A DNA stretch of 33,763 nucleotides from an uncultured Bacteroides sp. (GTDB lineage Bacteria; Bacteroidota; Bacteroidia; Bacteroidales; Bacteroidaceae). The number at the start of each line of letters is the position of its first letter. The first letter of the stretch is position 1. The stretch covers positions 1 through 33,763 of the forward strand of contig CAMWRY010000006.1 in NCBI GenBank assembly GCA_947176775.1, written 5' to 3'. Under the pieces are notes generated by a model. It made no database searches. It saw nothing but the letters and a program-made list of their open reading frames with translations, and was not told where the DNA came from. Positions 18,178 through 27,598 of the stretch are shown here, piece after piece. The translations under genes and the position numbers were made by a program.

Positions 18178-20802
18178 ATGAATAAGATAATCTACTTTTT
18201 AATCAGTCTCCTTCTGCTACTGGCTGCCGGTTGCACTACTCCCCAAGGGAGTGTTACTGAGGATAGTCGTACCCTCGACTTCACTGCCGGCTGGACCTTT
18301 CGTCTGGGCGATGATGCTGCTGCCGCCCGTCCGGATTATGACGACACCGGTTGGCGGAGGCTGAACCTGCCCCATGACTGGGCCATCGAGGGAGAGTTCA
18401 GCGAAGACAATCCTTCCGGTACGGGTGGTGGCGCACTGCCCGGCGGTGTGGGCTGGTACCGTAAGACCTTTACCGTGGACAAGGCCGATGAAGGAAAGCG
18501 GCTACGCATCGATTTCGACGGTGCCTACATGAACGCCACCGTCTACATCAACGGGCATGAACTGGGGACGCGTCCCTACGGCTACATCTCGTTCAGCTAC
18601 GATCTGACTCCCTACATCCTGTGGGGTGGAAAGAACGTGCTGGCCGTCCGCGTGGATAATGCCGAGCAACCCAACTCGCGCTGGTACTCCGGTTGTGGCA
18701 TCTACCGCAACGTGTGGCTGACGAAGCTGAACCCGGTGCACGTGGCACAGTGGGGCACCTACGTCACGGCAGAAGAGGTGTCGGAAAAGAGCGCCTTGTT
18801 GAAGATACGTACCCGGTTGCAGTATGATGCGGAAGTGCAGATGAAAGATTCTATACAGCAGTCCGATGGTACATACGTTGTATTCGATTCGGAGCTTGTT
18901 TCTTTGGCTGATGTCATTCTGCAATCCCGGTTGCTGGATGCCGATGGCAATGTGATGGGGGAGGCTGTATCGGAAACTCAACTGCTTCCTGCCGCTTCGA
19001 CGGAAGTGGTGCAGAAGATAGCCCTGCAGAGTCCCCACCTCTGGAGCATCGACACACCTTATATATACGAGGTGGAAACCATCCTCCGGAACAAGCAGAC
19101 CGGCGAAGTGCTGGATACCTACTATACCCCGACCGGCATCCGCACCTTCCGCTTCGATGCACAGAACGGTTTTATCCTGAATGGCGAGCCGCTGAAGATA
19201 AACGGTGTCTGCATGCACCACGACCTGGGCTGTCTGGGTGCCGCCGTCAACACCCGTGCCATTCGGCGTCAACTGGAGATTCTGAAGGAGATGGGTTGCA
19301 ACGGCATTCGCTGCTCCCACAACCCTCCTGCGCCGGAGTTGCTCGAACTGTGCGACCGCATGGGCTTCATCGTGATGGACGAGACCTTCGACATGTGGCG
19401 CAAGAAGAAGACCCGGCACGACTATGCCCGTTACTTCAACGAGTGGCACGAACGCGACCTGACGGACCTCGTGGTGCGCGACCGCAACCACCCCTCCGTC
19501 TTTATCTGGAGCATCGGCAACGAAGTGCTGGAGCAGTGGACCGATGCCAAGGCCGACACGCTGAGCCTGGAGGAGGCCAATCTTATCCTGAACTTCGGTC
19601 ACAGCGCAGAGATGCTGGCCAAGGACGGCGAACTGTCCGTCAACTCCCTGCTGACCAAGAAACTGGCGGATATGGTGAGAGAGCTTGACCCCACGCGTCC
19701 CGTGACGGCAGGCTGCAATGAGCCAAATCCGAACAATCATCTGTTCCGCTCCGGTGCGCTCGACATCATCGGCTTCAACTACCATGACGACTGGTTTGCC
19801 GGTGTCCCCGAGAATTTCCCGGGCAAGCCCTTCATCGTGACCGAAAGCGTTTCCGGTCTGATGACTCGCGGTTACTACCGGATGTCGAGCGACTCGATGT
19901 TCATCTGGCCCGAGCGCTGGGATAAGCCTTTCCGGGATGAATCTTTCGCCTGCTCCTCCTACGACAACTGCCATGTGCCTTGGGGCAACCGCCACGAGGG
20001 CACGCTGCGGCATGTGAAAAACAACGATTTCATCAGCGGACAGTACATCTGGACGGGCTTCGACTACATCGGCGAGCCTACGCCATACGGCTGGCCGGCA
20101 CGCAGTTCCTACTTCGGCATCATTGATTTGGCCGGATTCCCCAAAGACGTTTACTATATGTATCAGTCCGAGTGGCGCCCCGACAAGACGGTGCTGCACC
20201 TCTTTCCGCACTGGAACTGGACACCGGGACAGGACATCGACCTGTGGGCCTACTACAACCGGGCCGATGAGGTGGAACTCTTCGTCAATGGCGTGTCTCA
20301 AGGGGTGCGCAGCAAGGGGCAGGACGATTTCCACGTGACATGGCGCGTGAAGTACGAGCCGGGCACGGTGAAGGCCGTTTCCCGTAAGGATGGAAAGATT
20401 GTTGCCGAGCAGGAAATTCATACTGCCGGTGAACCGGCGCAGATTCGCCTGACTCCCGACCGTACCACCCTTCGGGCGGATGGTAAGGAACTGAGCTTCA
20501 TCACCGTCGAGATACTGGACAAGGATGGAAATCTCTGCCCGAATGCCGACAACGACGTTACCTTTGCCGTAGAGGGTGCCGGCTTCATTGCCGGTGTGGA
20601 CAACGGAAATCCCGTCTCTCTGGAGAGGTTCAAGGATAATCATCGCAAAGCCTTCTACGGAAAGTGTCTCGTAGTGGTGCAGAACAACGGCAAGGCCGGA
20701 AGCGTGAAGGTGACGGCAACGATGCCTCTCTCTCGCCCCCTCCCCGGTAGGGAGGGAAGGTGTGAGAAAACTCAGACTTCGGTTTCCTTGCTTTTTTCTT
20801 GA
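18178..20802 (+). CDS. GH2 beta-galactosidase-like lipoprotein
   Basis: LAAGC lipobox; GH2 motifs WRRLNLPHDWAIEG, NGIRCSHNPPAPELLELCDRMGFIVMDE, SIGNEVLEQW, VTESVSG; GH2-type C-terminal Ig-like regions. Starts 6 nt after the GH31 stop. Confidence 0.94.
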   Translation: MNKIIYFLISLLLLLAAGCTTPQGSVTEDSRTLDFTAGWTFRLGDDAAAARPDYDDTGWRRLNLPHDWAIEGEFSEDNPSGTGGGALPGGVGWYRKTFTVDKADEGKRLRIDFDGAYMNATVYINGHELGTRPYGYISFSYDLTPYILWGGKNVLAVRVDNAEQPNSRWYSGCGIYRNVWLTKLNPVHVAQWGTYVTAEEVSEKSALLKIRTRLQYDAEVQMKDSIQQSDGTYVVFDSELVSLADVILQSRLLDADGNVMGEAVSETQLLPAASTEVVQKIALQSPHLWSIDTPYIYEVETILRNKQTGEVLDTYYTPTGIRTFRFDAQNGFILNGEPLKINGVCMHHDLGCLGAAVNTRAIRRQLEILKEMGCNGIRCSHNPPAPELLELCDRMGFIVMDETFDMWRKKKTRHDYARYFNEWHERDLTDLVVRDRNHPSVFIWSIGNEVLEQWTDAKADTLSLEEANLILNFGHSAEMLAKDGELSVNSLLTKKLADMVRELDPTRPVTAGCNEPNPNNHLFRSGALDIIGFNYHDDWFAGVPENFPGKPFIVTESVSGLMTRGYYRMSSDSMFIWPERWDKPFRDESFACSSYDNCHVPWGNRHEGTLRHVKNNDFISGQYIWTGFDYIGEPTPYGWPARSSYFGIIDLAGFPKDVYYMYQSEWRPDKTVLHLFPHWNWTPGQDIDLWAYYNRADEVELFVNGVSQGVRSKGQDDFHVTWRVKYEPGTVKAVSRKDGKIVAEQEIHTAGEPAQIRLTPDRTTLRADGKELSFITVEILDKDGNLCPNADNDVTFAVEGAGFIAGVDNGNPVSLERFKDNHRKAFYGKCLVVVQNNGKAGSVKVTATMPLSRPLPGREGRCEKTQTSVSLLFS

Positions 20803-20930
20803 ACTATTCTTGAATCTTTCCTTTGATAGCTCAGATAAGAGCCTGTGTGAAATAATTAATACGTTTAACCATACAAGACTATTCTCCCTCCTCTCTCCTC
20901 CCTACGGGGAGGGGTGGGGGAGAGCCTCCT
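20731..20930. repeat. Pair of palindromic C/G-rich repeats in apparent inverted orientation
   Basis: CCCTCCCCGGTAGGGAGGG in the GH2 3' end (~20737-20757) and CTCCTCCCTACGGGGAGGGGTGGGGGAGAG (~20897-20926); the reverse complement of the first aligns with the second. Confidence 0.6.
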
Positions 20931-20939
20931 TATTTTATT

Positions 20940-23153
20940 ATGAAACAGAAATTCTTACCCACCCTCCTACTGGCATGCGCCCTCACCACTGCCTCTGCCC
21001 AGACACCGGCCTACATGGACGATACACAACCCATCGAAGTCCGAGTAAAAGACGCCCTCAGCCGGATGACATTGGAGGAGAAAGTTGCCCTCTGCCATGC
21101 GCAGAGCAAATTCAGTAGTGCCGGTGTGCCCCGTCTCGGCATCCCCGAACTTTGGATGAGCGACGGCCCTCACGGTGTCCGTGCCGAAATCAATTGGAAC
21201 GATTGGGGCTATGCCAACTGGACCAACGACAGCATCACCGCATTCCCGGCCCTGACCTGCCTCGCCGCCACCTGGAACCCGGAGATGTCCGCCAAGTACG
21301 GCAAAGCCATCGGCGAGGAGGCACGCTACCGCGAAAAGGACGTGCTGCTGGGTCCCGGCGTCAACATCTACCGCACGCCGATGAACGGGCGTAACTTCGA
21401 GTACATGGGCGAAGACCCCTATCTGGCCGGCGTGATGTGCGTGCCCTACATCCAAGAGTTGCAGAAGAACGGCGTAGCCGCCTGCGTCAAGCATTATGCG
21501 CTGAACAACCAGGAGCTGTGGCGCGGACACATCGATGTGCACCTCAGCGACCGCGCCCTGCATGAAATCTACCTGCCTGCCTTCAAGGCGGCGGTGGAAG
21601 AGGGCGGTGCCTGGAGCATCATGGGTGCCTACAACCAAATCCGCGGCCAGCATGCCTGCCACAACGACTGGGCCTTGAACAAAATTCTGAAAGGCGACTG
21701 GCAGTTCGACGGCTGCGTCATCACCGACTGGGGCGGTGCCCACGACACCTACGAAGCCGCCGTCAACGGGCTGGATATCGAGATGGGTTCCTACACCAAC
21801 GGCCTGACTTCCGAAAGCGCCTTCACGTATGACGACTATTACCTGGCCGCCCCCTACCTCAAACTACTGAAGGAGGGCAAAGTGCCGATGTCCACGATAG
21901 ACGACAAGGCTTCCCGTATCCTCCGTCTGATATTCCGCACGGCGATGAACCGGCAGAAACCTTACGGCTCGGTATGTACGGATGAACATTACGCTGCTGC
22001 CCGTGAGATAGGCAACGAGGGCATTGTCCTGATGAAGAACGCTCCGGTGGAGAAGAAAGGCGCTCCGCTCCTGCCGATTGCTGCCGGCCACTACCGGAAC
22101 ATCCTGGTGGTGGGCGACAACGCCGTGCGCCTGCTGAACCAAGGCGGAGGCTCCTCCGAACTGAAGGTGAAGGATATGGTCTCTCCGCTGGACGGCCTGC
22201 GCGCCCTCTACGGCGACAAGGTGTCATACGCCCAAGGCTATGTCGCCGGTCGCCCGATGTACGGTTATGCTGACGAGATTCCGGCATCGGTGACCGACTC
22301 CCTGCGTGCCGAGGCTGTGGAGATGGCCAAGCAGGCCGATTTGGTGGTACTGGTAGGCGGACTGAACAAGAACCACTTTCAAGACTGTGAAGGCGGCGAC
22401 CGCCTGACATACGGCCTGCCTTTCGGGCAGAACGAATTGATAGAGGCGCTGCTGGACGTGAACAAGAACCTGGTGTTGGTACTGCTGAGCGGCAATGCCG
22501 TGGAGATGCCATGGGTATCGCGAGTGCCGGCCATCGTGCAGGGTTGGTATCTCGGTTCCATGGGCGGTCACTCTTTGGCCGACATGCTGAGCGGTGCGGT
22601 GAACCCCAGCGGCAAGCTGCCCTTCTCCTTCCCGGCCAAGCTGACGGACTGCGGCGCGCATGCCTTCGGCGAACTCAGCTATCCGGGCGACAGTATCCGT
22701 CAGGAGTACAAGGAAGACATCCTGGTGGGCTACCGCTGGCACGATACCAAGAAGATTCCGGCCCTCTTCCCCTTCGGTCATGGCCTGAGCTATACTACTT
22801 TTGCTTACGGCAAGCCGCAGGCTTCGGCCAAGGCAATGCCTGCCAATGGTGCGCTGACCCTGACCGTCACCGTAAAGAACACGGGCCGCGTGGCCGGCAA
22901 AGAGATTGTCCAGCTCTATGTGGGTGACGACAAGTGCAGCGTGCTTCGCCCACTGAAGGAGCTGAAGCACTTCGCCAAGGTCGCCTTGGAGCCGGGCGAG
23001 GAGAAAGAGGTGACTTTCACCCTCACCGCCGCCGACCTGAAGTTCTACGATGAGGCCTCCTCCGCCTGGAAGTACGAGCCGGGCAAGTTCAAGGCATACG
23101 TCTGTGCCTCTTCCACGGATGTTCGCGGAACGGTTGCCTTCGAGGCAGAGTAA
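20940..23153 (+). CDS. GH3 beta-glucosidase-like protein
   Basis: Signal peptide (LLLACALTTASAQ); GH3 motifs LGIPELWMSDGPHGVR, GPGVNIYRTPMNGRNFEYMGEDPYLAG, KHYALNNQE, CVITDWGGAHD; C-terminal fibronectin III-like domain. Confidence 0.95.
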   Translation: MKQKFLPTLLLACALTTASAQTPAYMDDTQPIEVRVKDALSRMTLEEKVALCHAQSKFSSAGVPRLGIPELWMSDGPHGVRAEINWNDWGYANWTNDSITAFPALTCLAATWNPEMSAKYGKAIGEEARYREKDVLLGPGVNIYRTPMNGRNFEYMGEDPYLAGVMCVPYIQELQKNGVAACVKHYALNNQELWRGHIDVHLSDRALHEIYLPAFKAAVEEGGAWSIMGAYNQIRGQHACHNDWALNKILKGDWQFDGCVITDWGGAHDTYEAAVNGLDIEMGSYTNGLTSESAFTYDDYYLAAPYLKLLKEGKVPMSTIDDKASRILRLIFRTAMNRQKPYGSVCTDEHYAAAREIGNEGIVLMKNAPVEKKGAPLLPIAAGHYRNILVVGDNAVRLLNQGGGSSELKVKDMVSPLDGLRALYGDKVSYAQGYVAGRPMYGYADEIPASVTDSLRAEAVEMAKQADLVVLVGGLNKNHFQDCEGGDRLTYGLPFGQNELIEALLDVNKNLVLVLLSGNAVEMPWVSRVPAIVQGWYLGSMGGHSLADMLSGAVNPSGKLPFSFPAKLTDCGAHAFGELSYPGDSIRQEYKEDILVGYRWHDTKKIPALFPFGHGLSYTTFAYGKPQASAKAMPANGALTLTVTVKNTGRVAGKEIVQLYVGDDKCSVLRPLKELKHFAKVALEPGEEKEVTFTLTAADLKFYDEASSAWKYEPGKFKAYVCASSTDVRGTVAFEAE

Positions 23154-23207
23154 CTTCGGTTTCCCCCTCCACTTCCTTGCTTCTTTACCGTAAATAATAG
23201 TGTTCGA

Positions 23208-23280
23208 ATGCGCGAGATGGGCATCTTATGTTGTATGAGATGCCCATCTCATGCAACACGAGATGTACATCTCGTGCATT
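23208..23280. repeat. Cluster of three GAGATGnnCATCTC-type palindromes
   Basis: GAGATGGGCATC (23214-23225) pairs with GATGCCCATCTC (23239-23250); CACGAGATGTACATCTCGTG (23257-23276) is a perfect 20-nt palindrome. Confidence 0.8.
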
Positions 23281-23455
23281 TCAGACTATAGAGCTTGTCA
23301 AAGAACTATCCGGTTTCCTGTCGGAAGATGGGTATTTGGGGAGCTTTATGGAAGGAGTAGTGTATAAAATTCTTCCAATCTTTCCTTCTATAATTTGCCT
23401 TTCGTGTCTGAATGCCCTATTTTTGTAAGCATATTGAACGAATATCTGATATAGT

Positions 23456-24082
23456 ATGAAGCTGCTCGCCCTGAAACGCCCTTTCATCTGGTTGCTCCGT
23501 TTCCGCCACCGTTGCGGTTACGGCGTACACTCCCCTTTCGCTTTCAACCTGATTACGCACGTCATTTACGAGAAGACGTCTTATTATAAATACGAAGATT
23601 TGGCGAAAGCGCAGAAGCAGCTGGCACCGCAGAAAGACAAACGCTGGGAGTATGAATCGACGAAGGTGAAGCGCCTGCTGTTTCGCCTGGTGAACTATGT
23701 CCAGCCTGCTACCCTTGTCGATGTCGGTACGTTGGCCTCCTCCGCCCTCTACTTGCAGGCAGGGAAGGAGGGAGCCGACTATACTTCGGCCTCCGAGCTT
23801 TCCGAACTTTTTCTGGAGAGCGATGTTCCGGTCGATTTCCTCTATCTGCACGACTACCGCCGTCCCGATTTTGTTGAAGAGGTTTTCCGCCTCTGCGTCC
23901 CTCGCACCCGGAGAAAATCCCTCTTCGTGATTGAAGGCATCCGCTACACCCCACAGATGTCGGCCCTCTGGAAGCGTATGCAGCAGGACGACCGGGTGGG
24001 CATCACGTTCGACCTTTACGACCTCGGCCTTATCTTCTTTGATAAAATAAAGATAAAACAAGACTATATTGTCAACTTTTGA
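23456..24082 (+). CDS. Conserved hypothetical protein, possibly SAM-dependent methyltransferase-like
   Basis: 208-aa ORF (RHRCGYGVHSPFAFNLITHVIYE...LVDVGTLASSALYLQ) with a possible Rossmann-like motif; assignment is weak. Confidence 0.6.
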   Translation: MKLLALKRPFIWLLRFRHRCGYGVHSPFAFNLITHVIYEKTSYYKYEDLAKAQKQLAPQKDKRWEYESTKVKRLLFRLVNYVQPATLVDVGTLASSALYLQAGKEGADYTSASELSELFLESDVPVDFLYLHDYRRPDFVEEVFRLCVPRTRRKSLFVIEGIRYTPQMSALWKRMQQDDRVGITFDLYDLGLIFFDKIKIKQDYIVNF

Positions 24083-24153
24083 TTATCTTTAGACGTTTAC
24101 AATCCGAAGAGAGGAAAAGGAGCTATCGTGAGTGAATATAAATATACAACGTT

Positions 24154-24708
24154 ATGAAAATCTATACCAAAACCGGAGATAAAGGAACCACCTCCCTTGT
24201 AGGTGGAACCCGAGTGCCCAAAACGCATGTCCGCCTGGAGGCATACGGCACGGTGGATGAACTGAATGCCCAGCTGGGGCTTCTCGTCACCTATCTGCTT
24301 GACCAAGAGGATAGGACGTTCTTACAGCAAGTGCAGAACAGCCTGTTTGCCATCGGTTCCCATTTGGCTACCGACCGCGAGAAAACCGGGTTGAAGGCGG
24401 CAAGCATCATCCGCCCGGAGCAGGTGGAGCAGCTGGAGCGCGAGATAGACCGGCTGGATGTCCTTTTGCCTCCCCTTTCCGCCTTCGTGCTTCCCGGGGG
24501 AAGCCGTGGTGCAGCAGTTTGTCATGTTTGCCGCACGGTTTGCCGTCGTGCCGAACGCAGGATTCTTGCTTTGGCAGAGCAGGCGGAAATCTCTTCGGAA
24601 TTATTGGCTTACGTCAACCGCTTGTCTGATTATTTGTTCATTCTTTCTCGCAAAATGAACCAAGACGAGAAAAAAGGTGAAATATTTTGGAATAATAATT
24701 GCAAGTGA
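24154..24708 (+). CDS. Cob(I)yrinic acid a,c-diamide adenosyltransferase (PduO type)
   Basis: [44 protein letters not shown] and [24 protein letters not shown]. Confidence 0.95.
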   Translation: MKIYTKTGDKGTTSLVGGTRVPKTHVRLEAYGTVDELNAQLGLLVTYLLDQEDRTFLQQVQNSLFAIGSHLATDREKTGLKAASIIRPEQVEQLEREIDRLDVLLPPLSAFVLPGGSRGAAVCHVCRTVCRRAERRILALAEQAEISSELLAYVNRLSDYLFILSRKMNQDEKKGEIFWNNNCK

Positions 24709-24720
24709 AATAAAATGTTA

Positions 24721-24728
24721 TACTTTTG
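24721..24728 (+). promoter_or_regulatory. -7 box upstream of the DUF2795 gene
   Basis: TACTTTTG fits TAnnTTTG. Confidence 0.45.
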
Positions 24729-24772
24729 CCAAAAAATAGAACTTAATATTTGCAATTTTAATACGAGAGATT

Positions 24773-24994
24773 ATGTATTGGACATTGGAACTAGCATCTA
24801 AGTTGGAAGATGCTCCTTGGCCGGCAACTAAGGATGAATTGATAGATTATGCCATGCGTTCGGGAGCACCGCTCGAAGTGATAGAGAATCTGCAAGAGAT
24901 GGAAGATGAAGGCGAGATTTATGAAAGTATAGAAGACATTTGGCCTGATTATCCCAGTAAAGAAGATTTCTTTTTCAACGAGGAGGAGTATTAA
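24773..24994 (+). CDS. DUF2795 domain protein
   Basis: 73-aa acidic protein LELASKLEDAPWPATKDELIDYAMRSGAPLEVIENLQEMEDEGEIYESIEDIWPDYP. Confidence 0.85.
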   Translation: MYWTLELASKLEDAPWPATKDELIDYAMRSGAPLEVIENLQEMEDEGEIYESIEDIWPDYPSKEDFFFNEEEY

Positions 24995-25034
24995 CCTGAA
25001 GGCCGACAGAACATTGGAAGTTTATAAATGCGGA

Positions 25035-25090
25035 TTGAGCGGATTTTGCGGATGAATGAAGAAAGTATCTGCAGAATCCGCTCAATTTTT
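25035..25090 (+). terminator. Terminator after the DUF2795 gene
   Basis: TTGAGCGGATT...AATCCGCTCAA 11-bp stem followed by TTTTT. Confidence 0.75.
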
Positions 25091-25124
25091 GTATATGAAT
25101 GCTATTAAAATAACATTTTGAATT

Positions 25125-27557
25125 ATGACCAATATAGAAGAAGTTACCACACGCCGGCTGCCGGAACTGAAGGAAAGGCATCTGCCCGAAAACTGCCGGG
25201 AAGCCGTAACGAAGATGCTGAATGAGACGTATGGTTACGAGAAGTTCCGCAATCTGGAAATTTATGATGACCTCTCCAAGGGAAAGGAGAAACTTTGCAT
25301 CTCGCAGGGGCAGCTGATAGAGAACGTCATACGCGAGGCCGAAAAGGCTTGGAGAAATGAAGGACAAGCCGACAATATACTGCTGACTGCCCCTACCGGT
25401 GCCGGAAAGTCTTTGCTGTTCCAGCTTCCGGCCATCTACTTGGGGAAGGAATACAAGCTGCTGACAATAGTCATCTCTCCTTTGAAAGCACTGATTGTGG
25501 ACCAAGTGGAAAGTCTGCACGATTTGGGCTATATGCGTGTGGCTTATGCCTCTTCCGACCTCTCGCCGGAGCAGAAAGCGGAGGTCTACCGGCAGGTGCG
25601 CGAGGGCGAGATTGATTTGTTTTATCTCTCGCCGGAGTTGTTGCTATCCTATGACATCAAGCACTTTGTGGGTGAGCGGCGCATAGGCCTTGTGGTAGTC
25701 GACGAGGCACATACGGTGACGACCTGGGGCAAGGAGTTCCGGGTGGATTATTGGTTCTTGGGGCGCTACCTGAATGCCTTGAAGCAGACGCTCGGCTACG
25801 GTTTCCCCTTGTTTGCGCTGACGGCTACTGCCGTCTGGAATCCGAAAGGGGGCAATGACATGGTGTTTGAGACCATTCGTTCCTTGCAGATGGAGCCTTG
25901 CGTGCTCTATGTAGGTACGGTGAAGCGCCGGAACATCGGCTTTGACATCCATCAGATAGAGATAGAGGAAGGGGAGACGTACGACAAGGTAAAGCAACGC
26001 GTGATTTCCGAACGGGTCGACGACTTTCTGGACGGCCATAAGACATTGCTCTATTATCCCTTTGCCGGCGGTATCGACATGCGGCTGAAGGCATGGGTGA
26101 AACCGGCATGTTGGCGTCTGGTCTCCTCCTATTACAGCAAGAAAGAAAAGGAGCAGAAGGCTGCCATCGTGCAGGAGTTCAAGGAGGGAACCAAGAAAAT
26201 GATTGTGGCTACAAAAGCCTTTGGTATGGGGGTGGACATCAGCGATATAGACCGTGTGTACCACGTGGCTCCCTCCAGTACCTTTGTCGACTATATCCAG
26301 GAGATAGGACGTGCGGCGCGTGATACGGAAATCCGGGGCGTGGCTGCTACCGACTACCATGAACGGGACTTCTACTACATGAACCGCCTCCACCAGATGG
26401 GGAACATCGCTCAGTATCAGCTGGTGCTTATCCTAAGGAAACTCATGGATGTGTATCGCATGAAAGGGGAGAAGGACGAGATAACGGTTTCCATGTCCGA
26501 CTTTGAGTTTGTAGTGAAATTGCCTCGTGCAAAGAACAAGCTGGAGTACGAATCCGAACTGGGGCAGTTCATCAAGACCGCCTTGCTTTGGCTGGAAGAA
26601 GACCTGATGCACCGTTATGGCAGGCATCTGCTTGAAATCAGTCCCAAAAACCTCTTGACCGAAGGGTATGTGCAGGACAAGACAGGCGATGTCTTTGTCC
26701 GCGAATTCCGTAACTATCTGACACCGGTGAAAGGCCAGGAGGGTGTTTACGTCGCACGTCTGGAGGCGCTTTGGGAAGAACGTTTTCCCGAACTGGGCTA
26801 CAAGGAGTTCAAGCAGAAATTGGCTAACGGAACCCTGTGGGAAGGCGCCCGTGCCGTATCCGTGGGCAAGCACGAAGTGTTGCTGAAGGAGGATGCCACC
26901 GTTATCCGTCAGCGGATGGATGCCCTGTTCAAGAGCCTGACGGCAATGCTGAGAATGGCACTGATAAAGTCGAAAGGACGCTTTGACGAAGAAGAACTAC
27001 GCTCCGTCTTCGTGGAGCACAACATGGACGTTCGTTCCGCCAAACGTTTCATCGGCTCCCTGCTGGAGAGCCGTACAGAGGAGGGGCGCAGCGTGAGCTA
27101 TATCAGCAGTGTAAAGAAGAAGGAGTCCAACGACCTCTCCTTTACGGTCACCAAGGGGTTCGACTTGCTTTTGTCTCGTTACCAAAAACTGTTCAGCCAA
27201 CGTATTGTAGGCAAGAAAGGCGGCCGTCTGGTGTTCTATTGTACTCCTTTCTCCGACTTGAATATGCTTCTGAATTTGCTCTCCATGCTCGATTGCCTTT
27301 CGTTCAGTGTAGAGGGTGGGGGAACACCTTGCGTGTCCGTTCGCTACAATGATGCCGAAACCTTACAGCACCTGGTGCAAGGCGATGACTACCGCAACCT
27401 GATTCTGGATACCAACGAACAGATATTCCAAGAGCAGATAGAGCTGTTCACCCTCTTCTTCGGGACAGACAAACTGTCGGATGAGCAGCGCTGGGACTTC
27501 ATCGAAGATTACTTTACGGGAATGGGTGTGGATGACTTGAAGCTGAAGTATTCGTAA
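25125..27557 (+). CDS. RecQ-like superfamily II DEAH helicase
   Basis: Walker A TAPTGAGKSLLFQLPAIYL, DEAH (VVVDEAHTVTTWG), FALTATA, motif VI (IQEIGRAARD); long C-terminal region that I cannot assign to RQC/HRDC. Confidence 0.88.
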   Translation: MTNIEEVTTRRLPELKERHLPENCREAVTKMLNETYGYEKFRNLEIYDDLSKGKEKLCISQGQLIENVIREAEKAWRNEGQADNILLTAPTGAGKSLLFQLPAIYLGKEYKLLTIVISPLKALIVDQVESLHDLGYMRVAYASSDLSPEQKAEVYRQVREGEIDLFYLSPELLLSYDIKHFVGERRIGLVVVDEAHTVTTWGKEFRVDYWFLGRYLNALKQTLGYGFPLFALTATAVWNPKGGNDMVFETIRSLQMEPCVLYVGTVKRRNIGFDIHQIEIEEGETYDKVKQRVISERVDDFLDGHKTLLYYPFAGGIDMRLKAWVKPACWRLVSSYYSKKEKEQKAAIVQEFKEGTKKMIVATKAFGMGVDISDIDRVYHVAPSSTFVDYIQEIGRAARDTEIRGVAATDYHERDFYYMNRLHQMGNIAQYQLVLILRKLMDVYRMKGEKDEITVSMSDFEFVVKLPRAKNKLEYESELGQFIKTALLWLEEDLMHRYGRHLLEISPKNLLTEGYVQDKTGDVFVREFRNYLTPVKGQEGVYVARLEALWEERFPELGYKEFKQKLANGTLWEGARAVSVGKHEVLLKEDATVIRQRMDALFKSLTAMLRMALIKSKGRFDEEELRSVFVEHNMDVRSAKRFIGSLLESRTEEGRSVSYISSVKKKESNDLSFTVTKGFDLLLSRYQKLFSQRIVGKKGGRLVFYCTPFSDLNMLLNLLSMLDCLSFSVEGGGTPCVSVRYNDAETLQHLVQGDDYRNLILDTNEQIFQEQIELFTLFFGTDKLSDEQRWDFIEDYFTGMGVDDLKLKYS

Positions 27558-27598
27558 CCGCGCCTCCTGAACAACGCGATAGATTGCACGGAATCGGC

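Noticed and set aside
18502-20643. 713-aa minus-strand ORF opposite GH2
   Set aside because: Antisense shadow of a clear GH2 gene; low-complexity His/Val/Gly/Arg-rich product, no recognisable domain.
23208-23280. Possible CRISPR array
   Set aside because: Units are adjacent palindromes without spacers and no cas genes are nearby.
24773-27557. DUF2795 gene plus helicase as a two-gene defence system
   Set aside because: A strong terminator separates them, and DUF2795 proteins are widespread without known defence linkage.
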